DNA of 64,000 bases from assembly GCA_963732355.1 (NCBI GenBank), contig CAVSZD010000010.1, forward strand, positions 1 to 64,000. The letters are read 5' to 3'. This document shows, in pieces, positions 46,130-53,891 of this stretch; positions within the stretch are counted from its first letter, which is position 1, and every line of letters starts with the position of its first letter. Both the position numbers and the translations under genes were made by a program. This DNA comes from JADKAV01 sp963732355. Its GTDB lineage: Bacteria; Actinomycetota; Actinomycetes; S36-B12; UBA10799. The notes beneath the pieces are model-generated. The model was not told the origin of the DNA. It ran no database searches and was given only the letters and a program-made list of their open reading frames with translations.

Positions 46130-46840
46130 GTGGATGCGCAGACCCGTATGAAGGAACTCGTCGCGACTCGGGCTTCGGGACTGGTCGAGTCGGGGATGAT
46201 CCTCGGGCTGGGCTCAGGGTCGACGGCGGCCATCATGATCGAGCAAGTGGGCCGGCGCTGGCAGGCCGGCGAGATCACCGCAATCAAGGCCGTGCCGACG
46301 TCCTTCCAGGCATCCGAACTCGCGCGCAGGTACGGCATCCCGCAGATCTCCCTCAACGAGATCGACCACATCGACCTGGCCATCGACGGCGCCGATGAGG
46401 TGGATGCCGACCTGAACCTGATCAAGGGCGGGGGTGCCTGTCACACGCGGGAGAAACTCGTGGACTCCCGGGCCGACCGGTTCGTCGTGGTGGTCGACGC
46501 GACGAAACTCAGTGACGTCCTTGGGTCGTTCGCATTGCCTGTGGAGGTCGTGCCCGAGGCCTATCGGCAGGTCATGGACGCACTGCGGGAGATGGGTTCT
46601 GTGCCGGATCTACGCATGGCCGTGCGCAAGGCAGGGCCTGTGGTGACCGACCAAGGAAACCTCGTAGTTGACGCCAAGTTCGACGCGATCCGGCAGCCGC
46701 GTGAGCTGGAACGCGAGATCAACAACCTGCCCGGGGTGCTGGAGAACGGCTTGTTCGTGGGTCTTGCCGACGAGGTCCTCGTGGGTGAGATCGACGGCGA
46801 GCAGGCCAGCGTCCGGCGTCTGCAGCGATCGGTAGGCTGA
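46130..46840 (+). CDS. rpiA: Ribose-5-phosphate isomerase A
   Basis: 236 residues. Signature segments of RpiA: MILGLGSGSTAAIMIE (phosphate loop), DGADEVDADLNLIKGGGACH (catalytic Asp and Glu region), REKLV and NEIDHIDLAIDGADEV. It interconverts ribose-5-phosphate and ribulose-5-phosphate in the pentose phosphate pathway. The GTG at 46130 is the only start before the conserved region. Followed 4 bp later by a small membrane protein gene. Confidence 0.95.
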   Translation: MDAQTRMKELVATRASGLVESGMILGLGSGSTAAIMIEQVGRRWQAGEITAIKAVPTSFQASELARRYGIPQISLNEIDHIDLAIDGADEVDADLNLIKGGGACHTREKLVDSRADRFVVVVDATKLSDVLGSFALPVEVVPEAYRQVMDALREMGSVPDLRMAVRKAGPVVTDQGNLVVDAKFDAIRQPRELEREINNLPGVLENGLFVGLADEVLVGEIDGEQASVRRLQRSVG

Positions 46841-46844
46841 GGTC

Positions 46845-47249
46845 ATGTCCTGGCTCTGGGTCGTTCTGGGCGCCTTGCTCATCGCCCTCGTAGTTTCGGT
46901 CCTATTGGGGTTCTTCGTGTGGCGCCCGCGGGCGAAGAAGCGGGTGACGCTGGCCACCGAGGCGCTTGCCCAGGAGTTGCACGGTCGCCCGCCCCTGTTG
47001 ATTGCCCCCGCCCAATGCCGCAAGGCGCAGGTGCGTGATGGCGCATCCCTGCCGGGCCTCGGGGTGCTGGCACTCACCGAGCAGGCGGTGCTTTACTCCA
47101 GCGGCCAGCGCGTTGTGATCCTTCCTCGGGAGGGTCTGCGTTTCCAGTCGTCGGGGAACAATCTGGAGTTCGTGACCGAGGTCCCCGAAGCGCATCTGGT
47201 CGTCACGCTGCCGGACACCGCGCCCTGGCAGCGCGCTCTGGCCGGCTGA
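46845..47249 (+). CDS. Small membrane-anchored protein with PH-like C-terminal part
   Basis: 134 residues. One N-terminal membrane helix (WVVLGALLIALVVSVLLGFF) is followed by RPRAKKR and a beta-rich region (LGVLALTEQAVLYSSGQRVV, FVTEVPEAHLVVTLPD) that looks like a bacterial PH-like domain. No enzymatic residues are evident and I do not recognise a named family. The start is 4 bp after rpiA, suggesting co-transcription. Confidence 0.7.
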   Translation: MSWLWVVLGALLIALVVSVLLGFFVWRPRAKKRVTLATEALAQELHGRPPLLIAPAQCRKAQVRDGASLPGLGVLALTEQAVLYSSGQRVVILPREGLRFQSSGNNLEFVTEVPEAHLVVTLPDTAPWQRALAG

Positions 47250-47289
47250 CCGGTTGCATCCGCGCGGACCGCATGGCTACGGTCGCGAC

Positions 47290-47532
47290 ATGTCAGATGC
47301 GTTCGAGGCCTCAGTGGCCAAAGTCAAGGAACTCTCCAGCGATCCCGGCAACGAGGTGAAACTGAAGTTGTACGCCTTGTACAAGCAGGCAACCGAAGGG
47401 GACGTGCAGGGCAAGCGCCCCGGGTTCACCAACCCGGTCGGGCGCGCGAAGTACGACGCCTGGGCGGCGTTGGCAGGGTTGACCAATGACGAGGCCAAGG
47501 CTCAGTACAGCGAAATCGTCGACTCCCTGTAG
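47290..47532 (+). CDS. Acyl-CoA-binding protein
   Basis: 80 residues, the ordinary ACBP length. The four-helix ACBP motif is present: KLKLYALYKQATEGDVQGKR, PGFTNPVGRAKYDAWAALAG, with the conserved Tyr, Lys and Trp that contact the CoA. It buffers long-chain acyl-CoA, which may be relevant in an organism using acyl-CoA for olefin synthesis. Less common in bacteria than in eukaryotes. The stop overlaps the methyltransferase GTG. Confidence 0.93.
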   Translation: MSDAFEASVAKVKELSSDPGNEVKLKLYALYKQATEGDVQGKRPGFTNPVGRAKYDAWAALAGLTNDEAKAQYSEIVDSL

Positions 47533-48278
47533 TGCAGTGGGACGCGAGTTCCTACGACGCTGACTTCGGTTTCGTCACCGGCTACGGGACCGCTTTACTC
47601 GATCTGCTGGAGATCACCGCGCCCGCCAGTGTGCTTGACATCGGATGCGGGACCGGGGTTCACGCGGCGGCTCTTGCTCAAAGGGGTCTGCGCGCAACCG
47701 GGGTCGACTCCGACCCGCAGATGTTGCAGCGGGCACGGATTTCACACCCGGATGTCGAATTCGTCGCAGCGGACGTTCAGACGATGGAACTGGGCGTCAC
47801 TTTCGACGCGGCCATCAGTAACGCCGCGCTGCACTGGATGACAGATCAGGCGGCGGCGCTTCAGCAGATTCGCAGGCACCTCGAACCCGCGGCACCGTTC
47901 GTGGCGGAGATGGGCGGCAAGCACAACGTGGCGGTCGTGGACGCGGCCTTGGAGACGGCGGTCGCGCAGATGGGTCTGCAGACGCCGCCGATCAGAAAGT
48001 TCTTCCCCAGCGTGGGCGAGGAGTCGGTGCTGCTGGAGGCAGCTGGTTTCGACATCGCCTTGATGCAGTGGTTCGCGCGGCCGACGCGACTGGACGACGG
48101 GCTGACCGCTGCTGACTGGACCCGGTTGTTCCGCGCCGATGTCTGGGCCGCCGTGCCTCCCGACCGTTGCGAGGAGTTGGCCGAGCGTGTCGATCGGATC
48201 TGCACGCCGAGTCTGCACGACGCCGAGGGGTGGTTCATCGACTACCACCGTTTGCGGTTTGTGTGCCATGCCGCGTGA
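47532..48278 (+). CDS. Class I SAM-dependent methyltransferase
   Basis: 248 residues. The SAM-binding motif I is VLDIGCGTGVHAAALAQRGL, followed by the acidic GVDSDPQML and a motif IV region FDAAISNAALHWM. The arrangement resembles the trans-aconitate 2-methyltransferase-like group, but the substrate is not defined. The GTG start overlaps the ACBP stop by one base. It ends inside the start of the ankyrin lipoprotein gene. Confidence 0.88.
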   Translation: MQWDASSYDADFGFVTGYGTALLDLLEITAPASVLDIGCGTGVHAAALAQRGLRATGVDSDPQMLQRARISHPDVEFVAADVQTMELGVTFDAAISNAALHWMTDQAAALQQIRRHLEPAAPFVAEMGGKHNVAVVDAALETAVAQMGLQTPPIRKFFPSVGEESVLLEAAGFDIALMQWFARPTRLDDGLTAADWTRLFRADVWAAVPPDRCEELAERVDRICTPSLHDAEGWFIDYHRLRFVCHAA

Positions 48279-49021
48279 ACTGCTCGCGGCCGCCGGCCTC
48301 ACCGGGCTGGTGCTCGCCGGATGTACTTCGCAGGTGGAACAGCGAGCCGATGGCCCGGTTCCGGCGCCGGGCGCGGGCGCGGTTGCGGCCTTCGTGCCGG
48401 CCCGGAACGCCGCGATGGACGCCCGGCTGATCGCTGCCGCCGACCGCGGCGACATTGACGCGGTGCGCAGGGCACATCTGCGGGGAGCTTCGGTGCGTGC
48501 GCGGGATCCGCAGGGCAGGACCGCACTCATCGCTGCCGCGTACGGCAATCACCTGCGGGTCGCCCGGTTCCTCCTCGAGGCAGGCGCCGACCCCAATGCC
48601 AAAGACGAAACCGTGCAGAGCGCATACCTGATCTCCACGGCCGAAGTGGGCGATGACCCGCGACTGCTGAACCTGACCATCGCCAACGGGGCGATCATCA
48701 ACTCCAAGGACAGCTTCAACGGGACCGGTTTGATCCGGGCAGCGGATCGGGGATACCCGAGGGTCGTCGCGCGCCTCCTGCGTGAGGACATCGACATCGA
48801 CCACGTCAACCGGCTCGGCTGGACGGCTCTGCACGAGGCGATCATTCTGGGCGACGGTTCGCGGCTCGCCGCGCTACCAGAGGGTCGTGCGCTTGCTCGT
48901 GGATGCGGGAGCGGACGTGAACCTGCCCTCTGCCACAGACGGGATCACACCGTTGCAGCACGCCGAGTCCCGCGGGTACACGCGGATGGCGCAGGCATTG
49001 CGCTCGGCTGGCGCGAGGTGA
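48268..49021 (+). CDS. Ankyrin-repeat lipoprotein (one frameshift)
   Basis: A lipoprotein signal with lipobox LAGC begins MPRELLAAAGLTGLVLAGC, followed by about five ankyrin repeats: DIDAVRRAHLRGASVRARDP, GRTALIAAAYGNHLRVARFL, then GAIINSKDSFNGTGLIRAAD, and HVNRLGWTALHEAIILGDGS. The frame breaks near 48862-48868; the second frame continues SPRYQRVVRLLVDAGADVNL and GITPLQHAESRGYTRMAQAL to the stop at 49021. About 250 residues when corrected. Probably a protein-binding surface lipoprotein; partner unknown. The start overlaps the methyltransferase end by 11 bp. Confidence 0.8.
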
Positions 49022-49094
49022 TCGGGGCGGTTGGGGGCGGTTCGGGCCGGTTGGGGGCGGTTCGGGGCGGTTGGGTGCCGGTTCGAGGCGGTTG

Positions 49095-49162
49095 GTTAGA
49101 GGTTGTGCTGTTGGTTAGCGAAACAACGCGTGGATTCGCTAACGAGGACAACAACCTCTAAC
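49095..49162. repeat. 68-bp dispersed palindrome, copy C1 (core orientation 2)
   Basis: The outer 12-bp arms GTTAGAGGTTGT and ACAACCTCTAAC and the inner 9-bp arms GTTAGCGAA and TTCGCTAAC flank the core ACAACGCGTGGA. The segments between outer and inner arms do not pair with each other (GCTGTTG on the left, CGAGGACA on the right). Identical to copy C2, 173 bp downstream. Confidence 0.95.
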
Positions 49163-49267
49163 GCGGGCGCCAAGGGGTCGCTCCTCGGGCCTGCGCCGGG
49201 GTCGCCGGGTCGCTCGCGGGTCGCCCCGAGCGCATCAGCGGGCCTCGCCGGTGCCGCCCGCCTCGCC

Positions 49268-49335
49268 GTTAGAGGTTGTGCTGTTGGTTAGCGAAACAAC
49301 GCGTGGATTCGCTAACGAGGACAACAACCTCTAAC
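49268..49335. repeat. 68-bp dispersed palindrome, copy C2 (core orientation 2)
   Basis: Identical over all 68 bp to copy C1 at 49095-49162, in the same orientation. It lies 28 bp from the 3' end of tRNA-Gly on the other strand. Confidence 0.95.
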
Positions 49336-49363
49336 GAACGCAGTCTTTGGTCCGATTTCGTGG

Positions 49364-49434
49364 AGCGGGTGACCGGGATCGAACCGGCACCATCAGCTTG
49401 GAAGGCTGAGGCTCTACCATTGAGCTACACCCGC
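49364..49434 (-). tRNA. tRNA-Gly (anticodon UCC)
   Basis: On the minus strand: acceptor GCGGGTG paired with CACCCGC, a short D-arm, anticodon stem TCAGC/GCTGA around loop CTTCCAA (anticodon TCC) and T-loop TTCGATC. No CCA is encoded. Confidence 0.95.
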
Positions 49435-49461
49435 AGGACTTTCAGGTTACTACGGGTGGGA

Positions 49462-49534
49462 CGGGGCGTAGCGTAGTGGCTAGCGCGCTTGCTTTGGGAG
49501 CAAGAGATCGTGGGTTCGAGTCCCGCCGCCCCGA
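49462..49534 (+). tRNA. tRNA-Pro (anticodon UGG)
   Basis: 73 nt: acceptor CGGGGCG/CGCCCCG with discriminator A, anticodon stem CTTGC/GCAAG around TTTGGGA (anticodon TGG), and T-loop TTCGAGT. No CCA is encoded. It precedes the trigger factor gene by about 100 bp on the same strand. Confidence 0.95.
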
Positions 49535-49632
49535 CGTACTTTGACCCGTGGCCGGGCTGGTTCGTGCTCGAAGTACGATGAAATCTGCCCGGCCGCCGTC
49601 GGCCCACCATCACTAGGAAGTGCGAGTCAAGC

Positions 49633-50997
49633 GTGAAGAGCACCGTCGAGAACCTGTCCGAGACCCGCGTGAAGCTCACGGTGGAGATCCCCTTCGAGGA
49701 TCTCGAGGACTCGATCCAGCAGGCCTACCGCAGCATCGCATCCCAGGTGAACGTGCCGGGCTTCCGGCGCGGCAAGGTGCCCTCCCGCATCATCGACCAG
49801 CGTTTCGGCCGGGGTGTGGTTCTTGAGGAGGTCGTGAACAAGGAGGTCCCTAAGGCCTACGACGACGCCGTGCGTGAGAACGAGTTGCGCCCGCTGGGCC
49901 AGCCCGACGTCGAGGTGACCCAGATCGAGGACGGCGAGTTGATCTCGTTCACCGCCGAGGTCGATGTGACCCCGGACTTCGAACTGCCCGACTACGCCGG
50001 CATCGAGGTCGAGGTCGCCGATTCAGTGGTGTCCGATGAGGATGTCGAGGAGCAGGTCGAGCAGCTGCGCAAGCGGTTCGCGACCGTGGTTCCCGTCGAG
50101 CGGGCCGCCGAAGAGGGGGACATGGTCCTGGTCGATGTCGCCGGGGAACTCGATGGTGAGCAGCTCGAGGACTTCGCCGGGGCTGCCCTCACATTCGAGG
50201 TGGGCGCCGAAGGGGTCATCGACGGATTCGCCGAGGCCGTGACCGGCACTTCCGAGGGTGACACCGTCACTTTCGAGCACACTCCGGATGAGGGCCCGTA
50301 CGAGGGCCAGACCGTCACGATCACCGTTGATGTGAAGGGTGTTCGCGACCGTACCCTTCCCGACGCCGACGACGAGTTCGCCCAACTGGCCAGCGAGTTC
50401 GACACGATGGATGAACTGCGCGAGGACCTAAAGGTCAAGTTGCAGGGCAATCGCCTGGTCGAGCAAGGGTACGAGGCGCGCGAGAAGGTGGCCGAGAAGT
50501 TGCTGGAACTCGTCGAGTTCCCACTGCCCGAGGCGTTCCTGCAGGCCCAGTTGAGCGAGCACTTCCAAGACGGACACGGTGACGACGAGCACCGCGCCGA
50601 GGTCGAGGAGAACACGCGCACGTCGCTGAAGACCCAACTCATCCTGGACAAGATCGCTGACGCCGAGCAGTTGGGGGTCGAGCAGGCCGAGTTGATCCAG
50701 TGGCTGGTTCAGCAGGCCCCGCGCTACGGCATGTCGGCCGACCAGTTCGCAAACGCCCTGGCCGAAGCCAACCAGGTGGGCACGGCGATGGCCGATGTCC
50801 GCCGGGGCAAGGCGCTGGCCCTGGTGCTCCAGCAGGCGAAGGTCACCGATGCCTCGGGCCAGGTAGTGGATCTCACCAAGCTCGACCAGACCGATGAGAG
50901 CCAGATCGAGCAGATCATCGAAGAGGTGCAGGCCGAGCAGGCGGAAGCTGAGGCCGAGGTTGAGGTTGAGGCGGCCGACGCCGACGCCGAAAAGTAG
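49633..50997 (+). CDS. tig: Trigger factor (ribosome-associated chaperone and PPIase)
   Basis: 454 residues, usual length. Domains: ribosome-binding N-terminal domain with the signature GFRRGKVPS (about residue 44), FKBP-like peptidyl-prolyl isomerase domain (about 155-245, EGDMVLVDVAGELDGE, FEVGAEGVIDGFAEAVTG), and helical chaperone C-terminal domain ending in a very acidic EAEAEVEVEAADADAEK tail. It captures nascent chains at the ribosome exit. GTG start at 49633. It leads the conserved tig-clpP-clpX neighbourhood. Confidence 0.97.
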   Translation: MKSTVENLSETRVKLTVEIPFEDLEDSIQQAYRSIASQVNVPGFRRGKVPSRIIDQRFGRGVVLEEVVNKEVPKAYDDAVRENELRPLGQPDVEVTQIEDGELISFTAEVDVTPDFELPDYAGIEVEVADSVVSDEDVEEQVEQLRKRFATVVPVERAAEEGDMVLVDVAGELDGEQLEDFAGAALTFEVGAEGVIDGFAEAVTGTSEGDTVTFEHTPDEGPYEGQTVTITVDVKGVRDRTLPDADDEFAQLASEFDTMDELREDLKVKLQGNRLVEQGYEAREKVAEKLLELVEFPLPEAFLQAQLSEHFQDGHGDDEHRAEVEENTRTSLKTQLILDKIADAEQLGVEQAELIQWLVQQAPRYGMSADQFANALAEANQVGTAMADVRRGKALALVLQQAKVTDASGQVVDLTKLDQTDESQIEQIIEEVQAEQAEAEAEVEVEAADADAEK

Positions 50998-51002
50998 ACC
51001 TG

Positions 51003-51020
51003 TCCACGCCGACAGCGAAC
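51003..51020 (+). promoter_or_regulatory. Candidate ClgR box upstream of clpP1
   Basis: TCCACGCCGACAGCGAAC fits the ClgR consensus WNNWCGCYNANRGCGWWS that I recall from corynebacteria at every defined position. It is about 82 bp before the clpP1 start. ClgR activates clp genes during proteotoxic stress. A clgR gene is not in this window. Confidence 0.65.
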
Positions 51021-51101
51021 AAGGCGACTTTCCGGAATGGTGGTGTCGCAGGTCCGCGTTAGGGTCGATAAGACACACCAACTCACGTGGAGGCAGTCGC
51101 A

Positions 51102-51719
51102 GTGAACGACCTCACCCCGAAGGCCGCAGGACCCCAGCCGGGTCCCATGGGCTACGACGACTCAGTTTTCCAACGCCTGCTCAAGGAACGCATCATCTTC
51201 CTGGGTTCGCCGGTGGAGGACACCGTCGCGAACTTGATCTGCGCGCAGATGTTGCTGCTGGCCGCGGAAGACCCGGATCGCGACATCTACCTCTACATCA
51301 ACTCCCCGGGTGGCTCGATCTCAGCCGGCATGGCGATCTACGACACGATGCAGTTCGTGCGCAATGACGTCGCAACGGTGGCCATGGGGCTCGCCGCATC
51401 GATGGGCCAGTTCCTGCTCAGTTCGGGAGCCCCCGGCAAGCGTTACAGCCTGCCGCACGCGCGGATCATGATGCACCAGCCATCGGGCGGGATCGGCGGC
51501 ACCGCCTCCGACATCAAGATCCAGGCCGAGCAGATGCTCTACGTCAAGAAGCAGATGGCCCGCCTAATCGCCGAGCAGACCGGCCAGACGATCGAACAGA
51601 TCGAGTCCGACTCAGACCGCGACCGGTGGTTCTCCGCCGACGAGGCCAAGGAGTACGGATTCATCGACAACGTCGTGCAACGCGCCGCAGACGTGACCGG
51701 AAGTGGAGGGACCGCCTGA
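51102..51719 (+). CDS. clpP1: ATP-dependent Clp protease proteolytic subunit 1
   Basis: 205 residues. The GTG at 51102 is preferred over an upstream GTG at 51087 because GGAGG (51090-51094) then lies at a correct distance. Catalytic serine S100 in GLAASMGQFLLSSG, H125 in RIMMHQPSGG and the DRDRWFSADEA region. In actinobacteria ClpP1 and ClpP2 form a mixed tetradecamer. The stop overlaps clpP2 (TGATG at 51717-51721). Likely ClgR-controlled. Confidence 0.96.
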   Translation: MNDLTPKAAGPQPGPMGYDDSVFQRLLKERIIFLGSPVEDTVANLICAQMLLLAAEDPDRDIYLYINSPGGSISAGMAIYDTMQFVRNDVATVAMGLAASMGQFLLSSGAPGKRYSLPHARIMMHQPSGGIGGTASDIKIQAEQMLYVKKQMARLIAEQTGQTIEQIESDSDRDRWFSADEAKEYGFIDNVVQRAADVTGSGGTA

Positions 51720-52342
51720 TGGACGCCCGTTCGATGCTTAACCCGCAGAGCAGGTATGTCTTGCCGGAGTTCCGCGAGCGCACCTCTACCGGTGAGCGGA
51801 TCCACAACCCGTACACGAAGCTGTTCGAGGAGAGGATCATCTTCCTCGGCGTGCAGATTGACGACGCTTCGGCCGATGACGTGATGGCCCAGTTGCTGTG
51901 CCTGGAATCGATGGATCCCGACCGCGACATCCAGATCTACATCAACTCTCCGGGCGGTTCCTACACCGCAATGACCGCCATCTACGACACGATGCAGTTC
52001 GTCAAGCCACAGGTCCAGACCGTTTGCCTGGGGCAGGCCGCCTCGGCTGCTGCGGTGCTGCTTGCCGCTGGTGCGCCGGGCAAGCGCTTCGCGCTGCCTC
52101 ATGCGCGCATCTTGATCCACCAGCCGTACACAGAGGGTGGCGGCCAGGGTTCGGACATCGAGATCCAGGCCAACGAGATCCTGCGTATGCGTAACGAGAT
52201 GGAGGGCATTCTTGCCCTGCATACGGGACGCAGCGTCGAGGACATCCAGCACGACATCGAGCGCGACAAGATCCTGACCGCCCCGGCGGCCAAGGAGTAC
52301 GGCGTCGTGGATCAGGTCATTACATCGCGCAAAGCGGGGTAG
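51719..52342 (+). CDS. clpP2: ATP-dependent Clp protease proteolytic subunit 2
   Basis: 207 residues. The catalytic serine S109 is in GQAASAAAVLLA and histidine H134 in ARILIHQPYTEGG; the extended N-terminus (SRYVLPEFRERTSTGERIHN) is typical of ClpP2. It overlaps clpP1 by one base and is followed by clpX after 114 bp. The clpP1-clpP2-clpX order is standard for actinobacteria. Confidence 0.96.
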   Translation: MDARSMLNPQSRYVLPEFRERTSTGERIHNPYTKLFEERIIFLGVQIDDASADDVMAQLLCLESMDPDRDIQIYINSPGGSYTAMTAIYDTMQFVKPQVQTVCLGQAASAAAVLLAAGAPGKRFALPHARILIHQPYTEGGGQGSDIEIQANEILRMRNEMEGILALHTGRSVEDIQHDIERDKILTAPAAKEYGVVDQVITSRKAG

Positions 52343-52361
52343 TTGGCGTTGGTGGTGCGAA

Positions 52362-52383
52362 GGCGCGCCATGAAGTGCGCGCC
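52362..52383. other. GC-rich hairpin between clpP2 and clpX
   Basis: GGCGCGC (52362-52368) and GCGCGCC (52377-52383) form a 7-bp stem with an 8-nt loop in the 114-bp clpP2-clpX spacer. No U-run follows, so it could be an attenuator, a weak terminator or an mRNA stabiliser; nothing distinguishes these. Confidence 0.45.
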
Positions 52384-52456
52384 ACGCGGCGCGTTCCCGA
52401 CGGACTCGGGGTACCGTCGGTAGAGGAGTTCGAACAATCCGCGGAAGGGACTACTG

Positions 52457-53729
52457 GTGGCTCGCATCGGTGAGGGGGCGGATCTGCTCAAGTGCTCGTT
52501 CTGCGGAAAGAGCCAGAAGCAGGTTAAGAAACTGATCGCCGGCCCCGGCGTCTACATCTGCGACGAATGTATTGACCTGTGCAACGAGATCATCGAAGAA
52601 GAACTGCAGGAGACCGCGGATCTGCAACTCGGTGACCTGCCGAAGCCTCGGGAGATGTTCGAGTTCCTCGACCAATACGTGGTCGGCCAGCAGACGGCGA
52701 AGAAGTCGCTGGCAGTGGCGGTGTACAACCACTACAAGCGCGTGCAGGCCGGCAACACGGTCGGTCGCCGTGATGACGGTGTTGAACTGGCAAAGTCCAA
52801 CATCCTGCTGCTCGGGCCGACCGGTTCCGGTAAGACGCTGCTGGCCCAGACATCTGGCCCGCATGCTGAATGTGCCCTTCGCGATCGCTGATGCCACCGC
52901 CCTGACCGAGGCGGGTTACGTCGGTGAGGACGTCGAGAACATCCTGCTGAAGCTGATCCAGGCTGCTGATTACGACGTGAAGAAGGCCGAGACCGGCATC
53001 ATCTACATCGACGAGATTGACAAGGTCGCCCGCAAGAGCGAGAACCCGTCGATCACTCGCGATGTGTCCGGCGAAGGCGTTCAGCAGGCATTGCTGAAGA
53101 TCCTCGAGGGCACGCAGGCCTCCGTCCCGCCGCAGGGGGGTCGCAAGCACCCGCACCAGGAGTTCATCCAGATCGACACCACGAATGTCCTGTTCATCGT
53201 CGGGGGCGCGTTCTCCGGTCTGGACAGGATCATCGAGGCGCGGATCGGCAAGAAGTCCCTGGGGTTCACTGCGGAGATCGTGGAGGACACCAACCCGGGC
53301 GACGTGTTCAGCGAGGTGCTTCCCGAGGACCTGCTCAAGTTCGGCATGATCCCGGAGTTCATCGGCCGGCTGCCGGTGTTCACCTCGGTGACCCAGCTCG
53401 ACCGGGAGGCCCTGATCAAGGTCCTGACCGAGCCCAAGAACGCGCTGACCAGGCAGTACCAGCGACTCTTCGAGCTTGACGGTGTTGAGCTGGAGTTTGA
53501 GGACGAGGCGCTGGCGGCGATCGCCGATCAGGGGCTGCTGCGCGGCACCGGAGCTCGGGGGTTGCGGGCAATCCTCGAAGAGGTCCTGCTCAACGTCATG
53601 TACGACGTGCCCAGCCGCGAAGACATCGCCACGGTCAAGATCACCCGCGAGGTGGTGGAGGACAACGTCAACCCGACGCTTGTCCCGCGCAAGCCCAACC
53701 GCCGGGAGCGCGGCGAGAAGACGGCGTAG
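52457..53729 (+). CDS. clpX: ClpX: ATP-dependent unfoldase subunit (one frameshift)
   Basis: Zinc-binding N-terminal domain with cysteine pairs LKCSFCGK (C13, C16) and ICDECIDLC (C35, C38), then the AAA+ ATPase with Walker A GPTGSGKT and IIYIDEIDK. The frame breaks at about 52850-52853: the first frame stops at 52891, while the second carries on ARMLNVPFAIADATALTEAG and the rest of ClpX (TRDVSGEGVQQALLKILEG, FSGLDRII, RGTGARGLRAILEEVLLNVM) to 53729. One extra A inside ACATCTGG would restore the frame. ClpX unfolds substrates for ClpP and is normally essential here, so a sequence error is more likely than a broken gene. Confidence 0.92.
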
Positions 53730-53739
53730 GTTCGCCGGG

Positions 53740-53871
53740 TCCGGTTTGTTGCGTTGTTGAGGCGGGTTGAGCTTCATTGTTGTGTTGTTGCTCGTTCAGT
53801 GGCGGCAAACCAGCAACAACACGACAAGCGGAGGATTGCTACCCGTAACAACGCAACAATCGCTTACCGGA
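53740..53871. repeat. Nested palindromic element between convergent genes
   Basis: The outer arms TTGTTGCGTTGTT (53746-53758) and its exact reverse complement (53847-53859) enclose inner arms of 16 bp (53777-53792 and 53812-53827) with one mismatch. Flanking TCCGGT and ACCGGA also pair. The plan resembles the 68-bp family (outer arms, spacer, inner arms, core), but the sequence is unrelated. It lies in the gap between clpX and the convergent secreted-protein gene. Confidence 0.8.
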
Positions 53872-53891
53872 GACTGCCTCTCCCACTGTGA

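Larger units (their letters stand above)
49022..49363. other. Intergenic stretch with G-rich repeats and two identical palindromes
   Basis: No gene is seen. The segment holds a G-rich run of short direct repeats (49021-49092) with many runs of three to five G on the plus strand, then two identical 68-bp palindromes (49095-49162, 49268-49335) separated by 105 bp of GC-rich sequence, and ends at the tRNA-Gly gene. Confidence 0.75.
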
